From the IMG/VR virus record IMGVR_UViG_3300025426_000141, positions 1 through 20,718 of that record: a stretch of 20,718 nt of DNA. One strand, given 5' to 3'. A program made the translations under genes and the position numbers. The stretch comes from a virus. Below are positions 1 to 8,400 of the stretch, piece by piece. The notes under the pieces were generated by a model. That model saw nothing but the letters and a program-made list of their open reading frames with translations. It ran no database searches and was not told where the DNA came from. Position 1 is the first letter of the stretch, and each line of letters begins with the position of its first letter.

Positions 1-1
1 A

Positions 2-466
2 ACAGCCGCTTGGCAAAAAAAATCTGGTAAAAATCCTTCTGGTGGTCTAAACCAAAAGGGTGTAAACAGCTATCGCAGAGAGCATCCAGGTAGTAAGTTA
101 AAAACAGCAGTTACTACTAAACCTAGTAAACTGAAGAAAGGTTCCAAGGCTTCTAAACGTCGAAAGAGCTTCTGTGCCCGAATGAAAGGTATGAAGAAAC
201 ATCGTACCGGTGCTAAAACAAAGCATGATCCAAATAGCAGGATAAACAAGAGCCTACGCAAATGGCATTGTGAGAGCATTGAGGAAATGAGGGATCTAAT
301 CATTTTTGCTGAACAGTATATTAATGATATGCGATTCTTACAAGAAGCCGTAACTCGAGAAGATGATAACGGAAATACGCACTGTTGGACTGGCTATCGC
401 AAAGTTGGCCTTAAGAAAAAAGGCGGCAAAATGGTCAATGATTGTCGTCCTATAAAGGGTAAGTGA
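2..466 (+). CDS. DUF6321-like small basic phage protein (5' partial)
   Basis: The frame is open from the left edge, so the true start lies upstream; an internal ATG at 182 would discard the recognisable domain. The visible 154 residues begin with TAWQKKSGKNPSGGLNQKG, then SYRREHPGS, a lysine-rich linker and KSFCARMKGMK...SLRKWHC. This order (AW..K.GKNP.GGLN.KG, then a KSFCARM-like block, then a LR.W.C end) matches the DUF6321 family of phage proteins, recognised from memory. About 65 further residues follow the usual end of that domain (ESIEEMRDLIIFAEQYI onward) and finish in a Lys/Gly-rich tail. The protein is strongly basic, which would suit nucleic-acid contact, but no function is established. 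The stop TGA overlaps the next ATG (TGATG), indicating translational coupling. Confidence 0.8.
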   Translation, partial: TAAWQKKSGKNPSGGLNQKGVNSYRREHPGSKLKTAVTTKPSKLKKGSKASKRRKSFCARMKGMKKHRTGAKTKHDPNSRINKSLRKWHCESIEEMRDLIIFAEQYINDMRFLQEAVTREDDNGNTHCWTGYRKVGLKKKGGKMVNDCRPIKGK

Positions 467-732
467 TGTCAAAAAATGGTATAGCAGAACTTTCTACTAA
501 GCAGGCTAGACAGGTTGCTAAACTTAATATAGCACAAGCCAAACGTCAAGGGAAAACTGTAGCAGCAGACGGAACTATTAGCGGATCTTTGGACATTACT
601 AAAAACTATTATCGTGCTAATAATACCTATGATATTACAGAGTTACCAACTCAATATAGCGACAACAATGTAATCGATAATCCAAATGTAGGTGGTTTGC
701 AATCAGCAAGACCTTGGAAACCTTCAGTATGA
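466..732 (+). CDS. small phage protein of unknown function
   Basis: An 88-aa protein starting MSKNGIAELS. The ATG at 466 shares its A with the upstream TGA stop, the usual coupled arrangement in this cluster; a GTG one codon earlier is possible but less likely. The first 35 residues are basic and helix-prone (STKQARQVAKLNIAQAKRQG). The rest is polar, rich in Asn and Tyr, and ends GGLQSARPWKPSV. There are no membrane segments, cysteines or catalytic motifs. It sits just upstream of the fibre genes among other small virion-region genes, so a minor structural or assembly role is possible, but this rests on position only. Its stop overlaps the next start (ATGA). Confidence 0.75.
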   Translation: MSKNGIAELSTKQARQVAKLNIAQAKRQGKTVAADGTISGSLDITKNYYRANNTYDITELPTQYSDNNVIDNPNVGGLQSARPWKPSV

Positions 733-1091
733 AAGCTACAGATATCATACGCAACATACTAGACACCATTGATGGTATCGAAGCTGAAAGGGTGCCCATT
801 GAAGCTGAAGTAGTTGAACTAGAGCCTGTAGCTACAGCCGAGATAACAACTGTTGCTCCTGCAGACGATATGAATCATTTCAAACAGATAGTAGATGTAG
901 TGTCTAATGGTATTGGTGGTAAGTTTGGTAATAGTCCAAACGAGCAGTATTCAACTATAGATGCTGTGACTGTAGATGCAGGCGGTGGGATAAACGGTCC
1001 AAAACATCCACACGATCTACGTGTTAAGGATCCGCCAGCACAGCTAGAACATAAGAGCTTTAAAGATTATCTCAACGAACGAGGTATCTAA
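729..1091 (+). CDS. conserved phage protein, possible minor virion component
   Basis: A 120-aa acidic protein beginning MKATDIIRNILDTIDGIE. The ATG at 729 overlaps the preceding TGA as ATGA; an in-frame TTG at 714 is a weaker alternative. The N-terminal 18 residues form a probable amphipathic helix. An acidic linker rich in Glu, Val and Ala follows. The C-terminal half carries FKQIVDVVS, NSPNEQYSTIDAVTVDAGGG and GPKHPHDLR, an arrangement I recall from uncharacterised proteins of large T4-like phages, where annotation is at best 'virion structural protein'. No enzymatic motif is seen. The stop TAA overlaps the next ATG (TAATG). Confidence 0.75.
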   Translation: MKATDIIRNILDTIDGIEAERVPIEAEVVELEPVATAEITTVAPADDMNHFKQIVDVVSNGIGGKFGNSPNEQYSTIDAVTVDAGGGINGPKHPHDLRVKDPPAQLEHKSFKDYLNERGI

Positions 1092-1228
1092 TGACCTATC
1101 AAAGAGATACCTTTGATCCCAATCTAAACAACATACATTCAGCGATGGCGTATAATACCGCCGATGGAACCAGCCCGACTAGACCAGTTGCGCCCAGTGC
1201 TACCATTACTATCAAGAGATTCAAATAA
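1091..1228 (+). CDS. 45-aa phage microprotein
   Basis: A short open frame, MTYQRDTFDPNLNNIHSAMA continuing to ...PSATITIKRFK. Its ATG shares its A with the stop of the upstream gene (TAATG), exactly as at the other junctions of this cluster, and it fills the otherwise empty 1092-1228 gap. Codon use (acc, cta, aga, ata) resembles its neighbours. It has no cysteine, membrane segment or known domain. The positively charged end (TITIKRFK) resembles the N-terminal strand of the fibre proteins downstream (TIKIKRS, TIQLKRS), but it is too short to infer homology. I call it real from spacing, coupling and frame continuity; the function is unknown. Confidence 0.6.
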   Translation: MTYQRDTFDPNLNNIHSAMAYNTADGTSPTRPVAPSATITIKRFK

Positions 1229-1231
1229 ATA
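1224..1231 (+). promoter_or_regulatory. T4-type late promoter box (AATAAATA)
   Basis: The TAAATA core ends 5 nt before the ATG at 1237. In T4 the late box TATAAATA covers -13 to -6, so this box would place +1 at 1237, the A of the start codon. It partly overlaps the stop of the 45-aa gene. Low complexity (aaataaataaa) lowers certainty. Confidence 0.45.
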
Positions 1232-1236
1232 AACTT

Positions 1237-1503
1237 ATGAGAGCGCACGAATTTACTATAAACATTCCCATCAACATCAAGATCAACGGTGACGGTAAGC
1301 CTGAGATTAGTGTAGATCAAAACAATGCTAACGATAATGATCCTGAGGAACTAGATCAAAATCCTGTGATGGTGAGCCCTCTACAGCAAGAACACGAACT
1401 TAAAAAAGCAGCACTAGGCAAGGAAAGCCCAGTTATAGATAAGCTAACAGCCGACGAAGATATCGGCGAAGAACCACAACCATTCTTTAATAATCGTCGC
1501 TGA
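1237..1503 (+). CDS. small acidic phage protein of the structural region
   Basis: An 88-aa protein beginning MRAHEFTINIPINIKINGDG. The N-terminal 25 residues alternate hydrophobic and polar residues and look like beta strands. The rest is acidic and low-complexity (NNANDNDPEELDQNP), followed by PLQQEHELKKAALGKESPVI, a block I recall from small proteins of T4-like marine phages; none has a known role. No Shine-Dalgarno sequence precedes the ATG. Instead a TAAATA box lies 5 nt upstream, so the message may start at or very near the start codon. Location between other small genes and the fibre block suggests late expression. Confidence 0.75.
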   Translation: MRAHEFTINIPINIKINGDGKPEISVDQNNANDNDPEELDQNPVMVSPLQQEHELKKAALGKESPVIDKLTADEDIGEEPQPFFNNRR

Positions 1504-1509
1504 TAAATA
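1502..1509 (+). promoter_or_regulatory. T4-type late promoter box (GATAAATA)
   Basis: GATAAATA, one or two mismatches from the T4 late box TATAAATA, lies 5 nt before the ATG at 1515. With the box at -13 to -6, +1 is 1515, the first base of the start codon. There is no Shine-Dalgarno sequence between box and start. Confidence 0.6.
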
Positions 1510-1514
1510 TCAGT

Positions 1515-2336
1515 ATGACACAATATTTCCGTAAAGTAGTCGCAGGACTTGTTAAAAACGACATAGATTCTTTCGTTGGCGAAGCAGGAAATCTTTTCTT
1601 TGGTATAGATACAGGCGAATTCCGCCTCAGTGACGGTACTACTCCCGGTGGTATACCTTTAGGTTCAGGTGGTGGTGGTTATGTATTACTACCTGCTACA
1701 ACTACCCAACTAGGCGGTGTGAAGGTCGACGGCACTACTATAAAGATAGATAGTCATGGTGTGATCAGTAGCAGTAATGGAAATGCTAATATCACCGTTT
1801 CCGATGCCAGACCTACAACGACCACCGAAGGAGCGCTATGGTGGGATACAGTAAGCGGTAATCTCTTTATTCTATTCCAATCACAGTGGGTTTCTGCTGT
1901 AGCTTCTATCGTGGGGCCAAAGGGCGACACTGGCGACATAGGACTAAGTGCCTATCAAGTGGCAGTTTCTGATGGATTTGTCGGCACAGAACAAGAATGG
2001 TTAGCTAGCCTACACGGACAAAAAGGTGACAAAGGCGATACAGGTGCCAAGGGAGATCCTGGAGCTGCTGCAACTAATATAGCTACTGCTGATGTAGCAG
2101 GTGTAGTTAAAGTAGCTGGTGGTAATACCTACGTAAACATAGACGTTAGTGGCACCATAAGCGTTCCCAAGGGGGCTGGAATAAATACAGTGATAGATAT
2201 ACCAGATGTATATACCGGTGGTGCTGGAAATCCTAACCTAGCAGATGGCGCACTGTTAGTATATAACACAGTATCATCTAGATGGGATACTAAAACGAGT
2301 TTAACTGCCGAAGCTATGGATGGTGGGGAATATTAA
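1515..2336 (+). CDS. collagen-containing tail fibre-type protein
   Basis: A 273-aa protein of the phage tail fibre type. The N-terminus (residues 1-50) has the plan QYFRK..GL...DID.F.GE.GNLFFGID.GEFRLSDG, a compact beta domain also found at the head of other phage fibres, with a role probably in attachment to the particle. Residues 134-143 and 169-183 are collagen-like Gly-X-Y triplets (GPKGDTGDIG; QKGDKGDTGAKGDPG). They are separated by LSAYQVAVSDGFVGTEQEWL, an insert common in phage collagen-like fibres. Such repeats form trimeric rods in fibre proteins. The C-terminus is beta-rich and ends AMDGGEY, similar to the end of the next gene. No Shine-Dalgarno sequence; a late box precedes the ATG. 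Confidence 0.85.
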   Translation: MTQYFRKVVAGLVKNDIDSFVGEAGNLFFGIDTGEFRLSDGTTPGGIPLGSGGGGYVLLPATTTQLGGVKVDGTTIKIDSHGVISSSNGNANITVSDARPTTTTEGALWWDTVSGNLFILFQSQWVSAVASIVGPKGDTGDIGLSAYQVAVSDGFVGTEQEWLASLHGQKGDKGDTGAKGDPGAAATNIATADVAGVVKVAGGNTYVNIDVSGTISVPKGAGINTVIDIPDVYTGGAGNPNLADGALLVYNTVSSRWDTKTSLTAEAMDGGEY

Positions 2337-2348
2337 TGGAGAATACAG

Positions 2349-4130
2349 TTGGCATCAACTATTAAAATCAAACGTTCCGGAACGTCGGGCAACCCTAGTA
2401 CACTAGCAGCAGGCGAATTAGCCTACAGTTATCTAACAGACAATGGTTCTAACGGTGGTGATAGGCTCTATATTGGTACGGGTACTGAGACTTTTGGCAA
2501 CGCTGCCAATCACACTGTTGTTGGTGGACGTTATTATACAGGACTAGTTGATGCTACAATAAGCGCAGGTACGCTAACTACCAATGCAAAAAGCATACCT
2601 ATATTAAGTGCTACAGGAACCATCGATCAATGGTACGTGGGTAATTTACATCTTAGCAGTGACACCATTTCAACCACAGATACTAATGGTAATTTGGTTT
2701 TAAATCCAAATGGTACCGGAATGGTGCAGATAGCAGGTAATTGGACGCTACCCAGGAGTGCCGGCACTAGCAATTATATCTTAAAAACAAATGGAACAGA
2801 CACTGCCAGTTGGGCGGAACCTAAGATTTATATCGGTACCACTGCTATTGATCTCTTTAATTCGAGCGGATCGATTACCAGTCTAGCAGTTGACATTAGC
2901 GGGACTGCTGGAAATGTTGCAAATGCACTATCGATAGGGACAGGTCTAACCTATAGCAATACACAGACCTTCGACGGCTCTGCTGCTACCACAGTAAGTG
3001 TGACAAATCCAGTACCGGGAATTGGTGGGAATGGTGGGAAATACCTCTATACAGACGGCAGCACTATAAGTTGGCAGGGTGTAGGAAGTCTCTTACCTAC
3101 CCAAACAGGACACGCAGGACAATACTTAACTACGGACGGCAGCAATCCAAGTTGGGCTAGCCTAAGCAGCAGCTTTTATATCGGTGATACTAGCGTATCG
3201 TTGGGAAATTCAAGCGGTAGTGTTACTACTGTTAGTGGATTATCAGAAGTAGATGTTGGAAATTTAAAACTATCCGGTGACACTATCGCTACAACAGATA
3301 CTAATGGGAATCTCGTGCTTGCACCTAACGGAACTGGTTATATCAGTGCTAGCAGCGCATATATCAGGAATGTTAAAGATCCGCAACAGGCACAAGATGC
3401 TGCTACCAAATACTATGTAGACAGCGTAGCACAGGGATTAAACATACACGGTCCTGTTTTAGCAGCTACTACAGATACATTAGCTAGTCTAACTGGCGGT
3501 AGCGTAGACTATTCAAATACAAACGGCGGAACTATAACACTAGGGATAGCACTTACTGCACTAGATGGTATAAGTTTATCGGAAAATTCTAGGATACTGA
3601 TCAAGAACGAAGCAGGATCCAATCGACCATATAACGGCATCTATACTATAGATTTTACTTTCAAGATACTGACAAGGGCCCTAGACAGCAATACAGCAGC
3701 AGCATTTACCGGTGGCGACTTCACTTTCGTAGAACGCGGTGCTACTTATGCTGCTACTGGTTGGGTACAGACACAATACGTTACCACATTAGACTCAGAC
3801 AACATAATTTGGAGCCAGTTCTCAGGTAGTGGAACCTATACTGCAGGTACTGGGATCACACTCGACGGTAATCAGTTTTCTATTTCTGCTACGTATAATG
3901 GACAATCGTCTATAACTACCGTAGGAACTATCAGTTCGGGCACTTGGCATGGCGACACTATTACAGAAACCTACGGCGGTACTAACCAAACAGCTTATGC
4001 CAAAGGCGATATACTATATGCAAGTGCCACTAACACACTGACAAGGCTTAGTGCAGGAGCAGATGGCCAGGTCCTACAGTTATTAAACGGTGTTCCGGAG
4101 TGGGCAAGCCTAGATGGTGGTAGTTATTAA
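2349..4130 (+). CDS. tail fibre-like protein with Mtd-like N-terminus (TTG start)
   Basis: A 593-aa fibre protein. I choose the TTG at 2349: GGAG at 2338-2341 is 7 nt upstream, translation gives ASTIKIKRSGTSGNPSTLAA immediately, and the ATG at 2336 is out of frame. The N-terminus resembles the particle-binding Mtd_N type domain (IKIKRS...LAAGELAYSY). Two internal repeats follow at about residues 99-130 and 305-335, each with DT...TTDTNGNLVL.PNGTG, each preceded or accompanied by a YIG.T...N.SGS element. Around residues 350-440 is a module common in phage fibres (KDPQQAQDAATKYYVDSVAQ...ILIKNEAGSNRPYNGIYTI). The end has SGTWHGDTI.ETYGGTNQTAYAKGDIL and finishes ASLDGGSY, as in many marine T4-like phage fibres. 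Probable role: distal or accessory fibre in host recognition. Confidence 0.85.
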   Translation: MASTIKIKRSGTSGNPSTLAAGELAYSYLTDNGSNGGDRLYIGTGTETFGNAANHTVVGGRYYTGLVDATISAGTLTTNAKSIPILSATGTIDQWYVGNLHLSSDTISTTDTNGNLVLNPNGTGMVQIAGNWTLPRSAGTSNYILKTNGTDTASWAEPKIYIGTTAIDLFNSSGSITSLAVDISGTAGNVANALSIGTGLTYSNTQTFDGSAATTVSVTNPVPGIGGNGGKYLYTDGSTISWQGVGSLLPTQTGHAGQYLTTDGSNPSWASLSSSFYIGDTSVSLGNSSGSVTTVSGLSEVDVGNLKLSGDTIATTDTNGNLVLAPNGTGYISASSAYIRNVKDPQQAQDAATKYYVDSVAQGLNIHGPVLAATTDTLASLTGGSVDYSNTNGGTITLGIALTALDGISLSENSRILIKNEAGSNRPYNGIYTIDFTFKILTRALDSNTAAAFTGGDFTFVERGATYAATGWVQTQYVTTLDSDNIIWSQFSGSGTYTAGTGITLDGNQFSISATYNGQSSITTVGTISSGTWHGDTITETYGGTNQTAYAKGDILYASATNTLTRLSAGADGQVLQLLNGVPEWASLDGGSY

Positions 4131-4132
4131 CT

Positions 4133-4140
4133 GATAAATA
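4133..4140 (+). promoter_or_regulatory. T4-type late promoter box (GATAAATA)
   Basis: The same octamer as at 1502, lying 6 nt before the ATG at 4147. T4 geometry puts +1 at 4146, one base before the start codon. There is no Shine-Dalgarno sequence. Confidence 0.6.
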
Positions 4141-4146
4141 TTGACA

Positions 4147-5418
4147 ATGTCAGCGACGTCAACGACTATACAACTAAAACGCAGTAGTACACCCAGTAGT
4201 ATACCTTCTACTACGGCACTAGCTGACGGTGAACTAGCTGTAAACACCAACGATGGTGTGCTCTATTTTAAAATATCTCCTAGTGGATTAGCAGACTCTA
4301 TTGTTGCCCTACAACCTATAGGAACAGGCACAGGATTAGTAGTAGGTGATACAAATGCTACTATTAACAGTCCTACCATTAATAATGCTGTTTTTCAGCA
4401 AACGTTGTCAATCGGTACACAGATATTTTATCCTCATACAAACGGATTCAGCGTAAACGAAAACTTCGATATCACTGATCCTAGTCAAGATCCTGCTTAT
4501 CAGGCTAACTTCACAGGTTATCATTTTACATCAGGTGCTGGCAAAGATGGCGTAGCATTTACGCTTGCTCGTAGCGGAAACTTCACAGACGGTTTTGGTA
4601 TCACAGGCGATGCTTATAACAACAATTTTGTTATAGGATCAGAAACATCCAACACCGATTATGTGTTCAAAACAGGCATCGGTATGCCATTCAATGTTAG
4701 TGGTGGTACAACAATTTTTACTATCACCCGCAATGGAACATTAACATTATCTAATGGATCTACTATACAAGATTTACCGGATGAAGGTAGCCCGCAAGGT
4801 TTATTCCTCACAGTAAACAGTAATGTTACACAATTTGATACTGGTGGTAGAACACATTTCCCCAATGATCTAGTAATTAATTATGGTGGAATCTCTTTTC
4901 CTAATTCTAGTTATCAAACCACTGCTTGGTTAGGTAGTGTAAGCCAGTTAGTTAATAATACAGTAACTCTTACACTTAATTCGGATGGGTCAGTCCAGTT
5001 TCCCTATTATACCTTCCCAGCTACTAGTGGATTACCTGGGCAGATACTAACTGCGACTAACACAGGTGTACAATGGCAGTATGCAGGAGGTGGCGGGACA
5101 CCTACACCAGTAAAAACATTCAACATATTAGGCAATTTTAGTGGATTTTTAGCTGGAACAGCCCAATTCATACCTTTAGCAGCGGATGCTATAAAGACCA
5201 TAGTGTTAGTAAATGCCTATGCGGTTTCACAAGATCTAGTATTAGCACTATATAGGAACAATACATTTGTTAGCTATTTCACTTTACCTGCAGGACAGTA
5301 CACTTATAAATATAACAGCTTGAATATCTTAATAAACACTAACGAATCTTACACTGTAAACGTAGTATCTGGCTACGGAAACAGTCTTAGTATGTCATTG
5401 TATAACATTATTTTATAA
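4147..5418 (+). CDS. tail fibre-like protein with Mtd-like N-terminus
   Basis: A 423-aa protein if started at the ATG at 4147; a TTG at 4141 would add two residues but directly abuts the TAAATA box. Residues 5-40 (TTIQLKRSSTPSSIPSTTAL, then ADGELAVNTNDGVLYFK) are a clear example of the N-terminal domain of Mtd-type and related phage fibres. A central beta-rich Gly/Ser/Thr/Asn region follows. SSYQTTAWLGS and LPGQILTATNTGVQWQYAGG in the later part are typical fibre connectors. After a PTPVK hinge, the last ~95 residues form a separate, more hydrophobic beta domain (FNILGNFSGFLAGTAQFIPL onward), probably the receptor-contacting tip. The receptor is unknown. It is the third of three consecutive fibre genes. 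Confidence 0.83.
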   Translation: MSATSTTIQLKRSSTPSSIPSTTALADGELAVNTNDGVLYFKISPSGLADSIVALQPIGTGTGLVVGDTNATINSPTINNAVFQQTLSIGTQIFYPHTNGFSVNENFDITDPSQDPAYQANFTGYHFTSGAGKDGVAFTLARSGNFTDGFGITGDAYNNNFVIGSETSNTDYVFKTGIGMPFNVSGGTTIFTITRNGTLTLSNGSTIQDLPDEGSPQGLFLTVNSNVTQFDTGGRTHFPNDLVINYGGISFPNSSYQTTAWLGSVSQLVNNTVTLTLNSDGSVQFPYYTFPATSGLPGQILTATNTGVQWQYAGGGGTPTPVKTFNILGNFSGFLAGTAQFIPLAADAIKTIVLVNAYAVSQDLVLALYRNNTFVSYFTLPAGQYTYKYNSLNILINTNESYTVNVVSGYGNSLSMSLYNIIL

Positions 5419-5431
5419 ATGTGGGTATGAT

Positions 5432-5439
5432 GCTAAATA
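5432..5439 (+). promoter_or_regulatory. T4-type late promoter box (GCTAAATA) with leader and strong SD
   Basis: GCTAAATA sits in the 57-nt gap before the 1371-aa gene. T4 geometry predicts +1 near 5445, giving a ~31-nt leader that carries GAGGAG (5462-5467), 8 nt before the ATG at 5476. A second look-alike, TATAAATG, is at 5414-5421. Confidence 0.5.
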
Positions 5440-5475
5440 TACAAAACGATTAATTTAATCTGAGGAGAATTTTTA

Positions 5476-8400
5476 ATGGCAACCCTAAACGAACTCGGAA
5501 GAAATAGCTCTTCTATTACTTATGGACCATTCGCAACTGGTCAGGACCTATTTCCAACGCTACAGGCAGTTGATACTTGGTTCAGGAACGATACTTGGCA
5601 GGGCACTGCTACTGGTTCGAGCACTTCATTAACTGGCGTAGGTACCATATGGACTACACAGGCACGTGCAAGTGACGTTATAATGGTAGCGGGACAGCTT
5701 AATACAGTATTAAGCACACCATCATCGGATACTGCACTAACAACTGGTTCGGCTTTTGGTACTGCCATTACTTTCCCAAGCGCAGTAAAGGTCATCAACC
5801 CAGTACAGAATACACAAACACAGGGATATGTTTCATCGTTTGCTAGGGGTAGTACTAACGGTACTGTTTACGTAACCAACGGCTCCTCAACCATCAGCGG
5901 TGTTGGTACATACTTTTTAACAGACGCTACAAACTCTGTTACTACGGTAGCAGTAACAGGTACTATAGCTATAGACGTTAGCGGTAACATCACAGGAACT
6001 AGTACTTCGTTCCAGACGTCACAGCCTGGACAGAACGGTCTTTATCCTGGAGATAGCATCTCCGTTACTACTAACGGTGCTGTTTATTATTTCATTGTCG
6101 CTACAGTAACCAGCGATACCGCTGCTACTGTTACGGTTGCTCCAACTATCGCTATCGGTTCAGGTGCTACTTTAGCTAAAGCAACTAACGGTACTGTCGG
6201 TCGTTATATAAACATAAACGGTCGTGTGCGTCAGATCACAGCTATCGCAAGTAATACTTCAATGACTGTAAACTTTGCCATGGATTTCACTGACAGCAAC
6301 TTGCGTTATAAGGTTTATCCACGTGGTACTTTATCAAATGCTACAACAGCAACTGGTACACTTTATGGTTCAACTAGTGGTACCGGTTCTACTACTACAC
6401 TAACTGTAGCTGCTACATTGACAGGTTTCATAGTACCAGGTGCTGTTCTCTATGCTACTTCGGGTATACCTGCAGGTACTACTATAGTTAACCAACAGTT
6501 TGGTGCTTCGGGTGCTTCGGTGACTAGCACGACAGCAACTGGTACTAATGGTCAGAACACACTGTCATTGACATCTGCAGCAAGCGTAGTTGTTGGTCAG
6601 CTAGTCTGTGGTAACGGTGCTGCAATCACTGGCATTCCAGCAGGAACTTATGTCGTTGCTATCAGCGGTACTACTATCACTATAAGCAACAACCTAACTG
6701 GTGCTATCAGTACTACTGTTTACTTCTATACCCCAGGCGGTCTCGGAGCTTATACTACATCACAGGCTACTACTATATCAGGTGCTGCATTTAACGTGAG
6801 CTCACTACAGGGAACAGGTACTAACTTCTTCTGGGATTTAGGCTATCAGAACCTAAATACCACAACATACACCCCATATATGTACCAAACTAGCTTGCTT
6901 GATCAAGTATGGTTAAGTGACGAAGTTAGGACTATCAACTTTAGCAGCTTCTCAGGAACAATTAACACTTCACTAACTGCTGCAACTAACTGCTACGTAA
7001 CAGATTATGTAGGTTATTCCGGCGTTACTACTGGTATACTACGCCAAACAGTTTATCTAATACCATTTAAGCGTGACGATACATTCATAAACGGTAATAT
7101 ATATGGTACTACTACTATTTTCTTATCAGATCTACGTGTAGGTGACGACTTGATCATTAACGGTACTGAATGTACCGTTACATCAATCATTAACAACACA
7201 CAGTTTAAGATCAACACTGATTTTACACACACTACTGCTAACAACGCAGGTGCGACTGCTACAGCTTCTACGACTTATTCAAGTGGTGGTGCTCCCGCAG
7301 CTACAACATTCGTTGTTAACAGTGCTTCCAACATAGCCATCGGACAGTTAGTAACTGGATCCGGTATAGCTCCACAGACTTATGTGACTAACGTAAGTTC
7401 AACTACTATCACTATAAGCCAGGCATTTAACACACAGGCAACTGGTACTTACAACTTCTATAACGGTGTTAGCTTCTATAAGAAACTCAAGCTACACGGA
7501 TACGTTCTAGAAGGTACACGTGAAGGTGGAACAGCTGGTGCGGGTAACAACACTAAATGGACACAGTCTACTACACTAGCAGGCGGTACTGGTACTGTAT
7601 ATGGTATAGGTGCTACTACACTAACTGTTTCTGCTGCTGCTACTTCAGGTCCAACTTATAACTTCGTTAAGATCAGCGGTGGTGGTGGTACTCCGCTAGT
7701 GCTAGCAGGACAGATCAACACTGTTTCAGCTTCAACTACTATAACAGGAACTAACACACTGTTTACATCACAGCTACATATTGGTGCTGAAATCGTTGTT
7801 GCCGAGCAGTATCTAACTGTTACTGCTATAGCTTCAGATACTTCGCTAACTGTGTCTCAGACTGTATCAGTAACTGGTCCAACCCCATACTATAGGAGCG
7901 TACCTCTTTACACTTATATCACAGCTGGTACTACTACTATCACACTAGCTACACCTCTCAAGAATAACTTATATGTAGCTGCTGCTAATCCACCGACTGT
8001 GTATTATCCATCAACTGGCGGTGACTTTATCGAGTATGTATACAGCGCACCAAACTATAATGCACAGTTTACTACAGCAGGCGCTAACCAGAGCTCCACT
8101 ACTATCAACCAGTCATTGGATCGTAAGTATGTTGGATTCCGTATGTTCCCTCTATTCCAGAGCACTATGACTTCACTTGCTACTACTGTTTCTTCAGCTA
8201 TTACTACTGCGTTTGGGGCTTATTCTACTCCGGTTTACGAACGCTGGGTAGCAAGTTATGCCCAAACGCACGGTGTGGGCATCAACCAAGCAGATCTAAG
8301 CGGCGGTGTCGTGACACAGGGATCACAGACTACTACTGTATACACTATAGCACAGCCAATCGCAGGATCACTAACTGCTGCGATGAGCACTCCTATACTG

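Noticed and set aside
2336-2365. ATG at 2336 as the start of the 593-aa fibre gene
   Set aside because: It is in another frame and stops after nine codons; the TTG at 2349 with GGAG 7 nt upstream gives the conserved N-terminus at once.
4141-4172. TTGACA at 4141 followed by TATACA at 4167 as a sigma70 promoter
   Set aside because: Spacing is 20 bp and the -10 lies inside the fibre coding sequence, so it could not drive the full gene.
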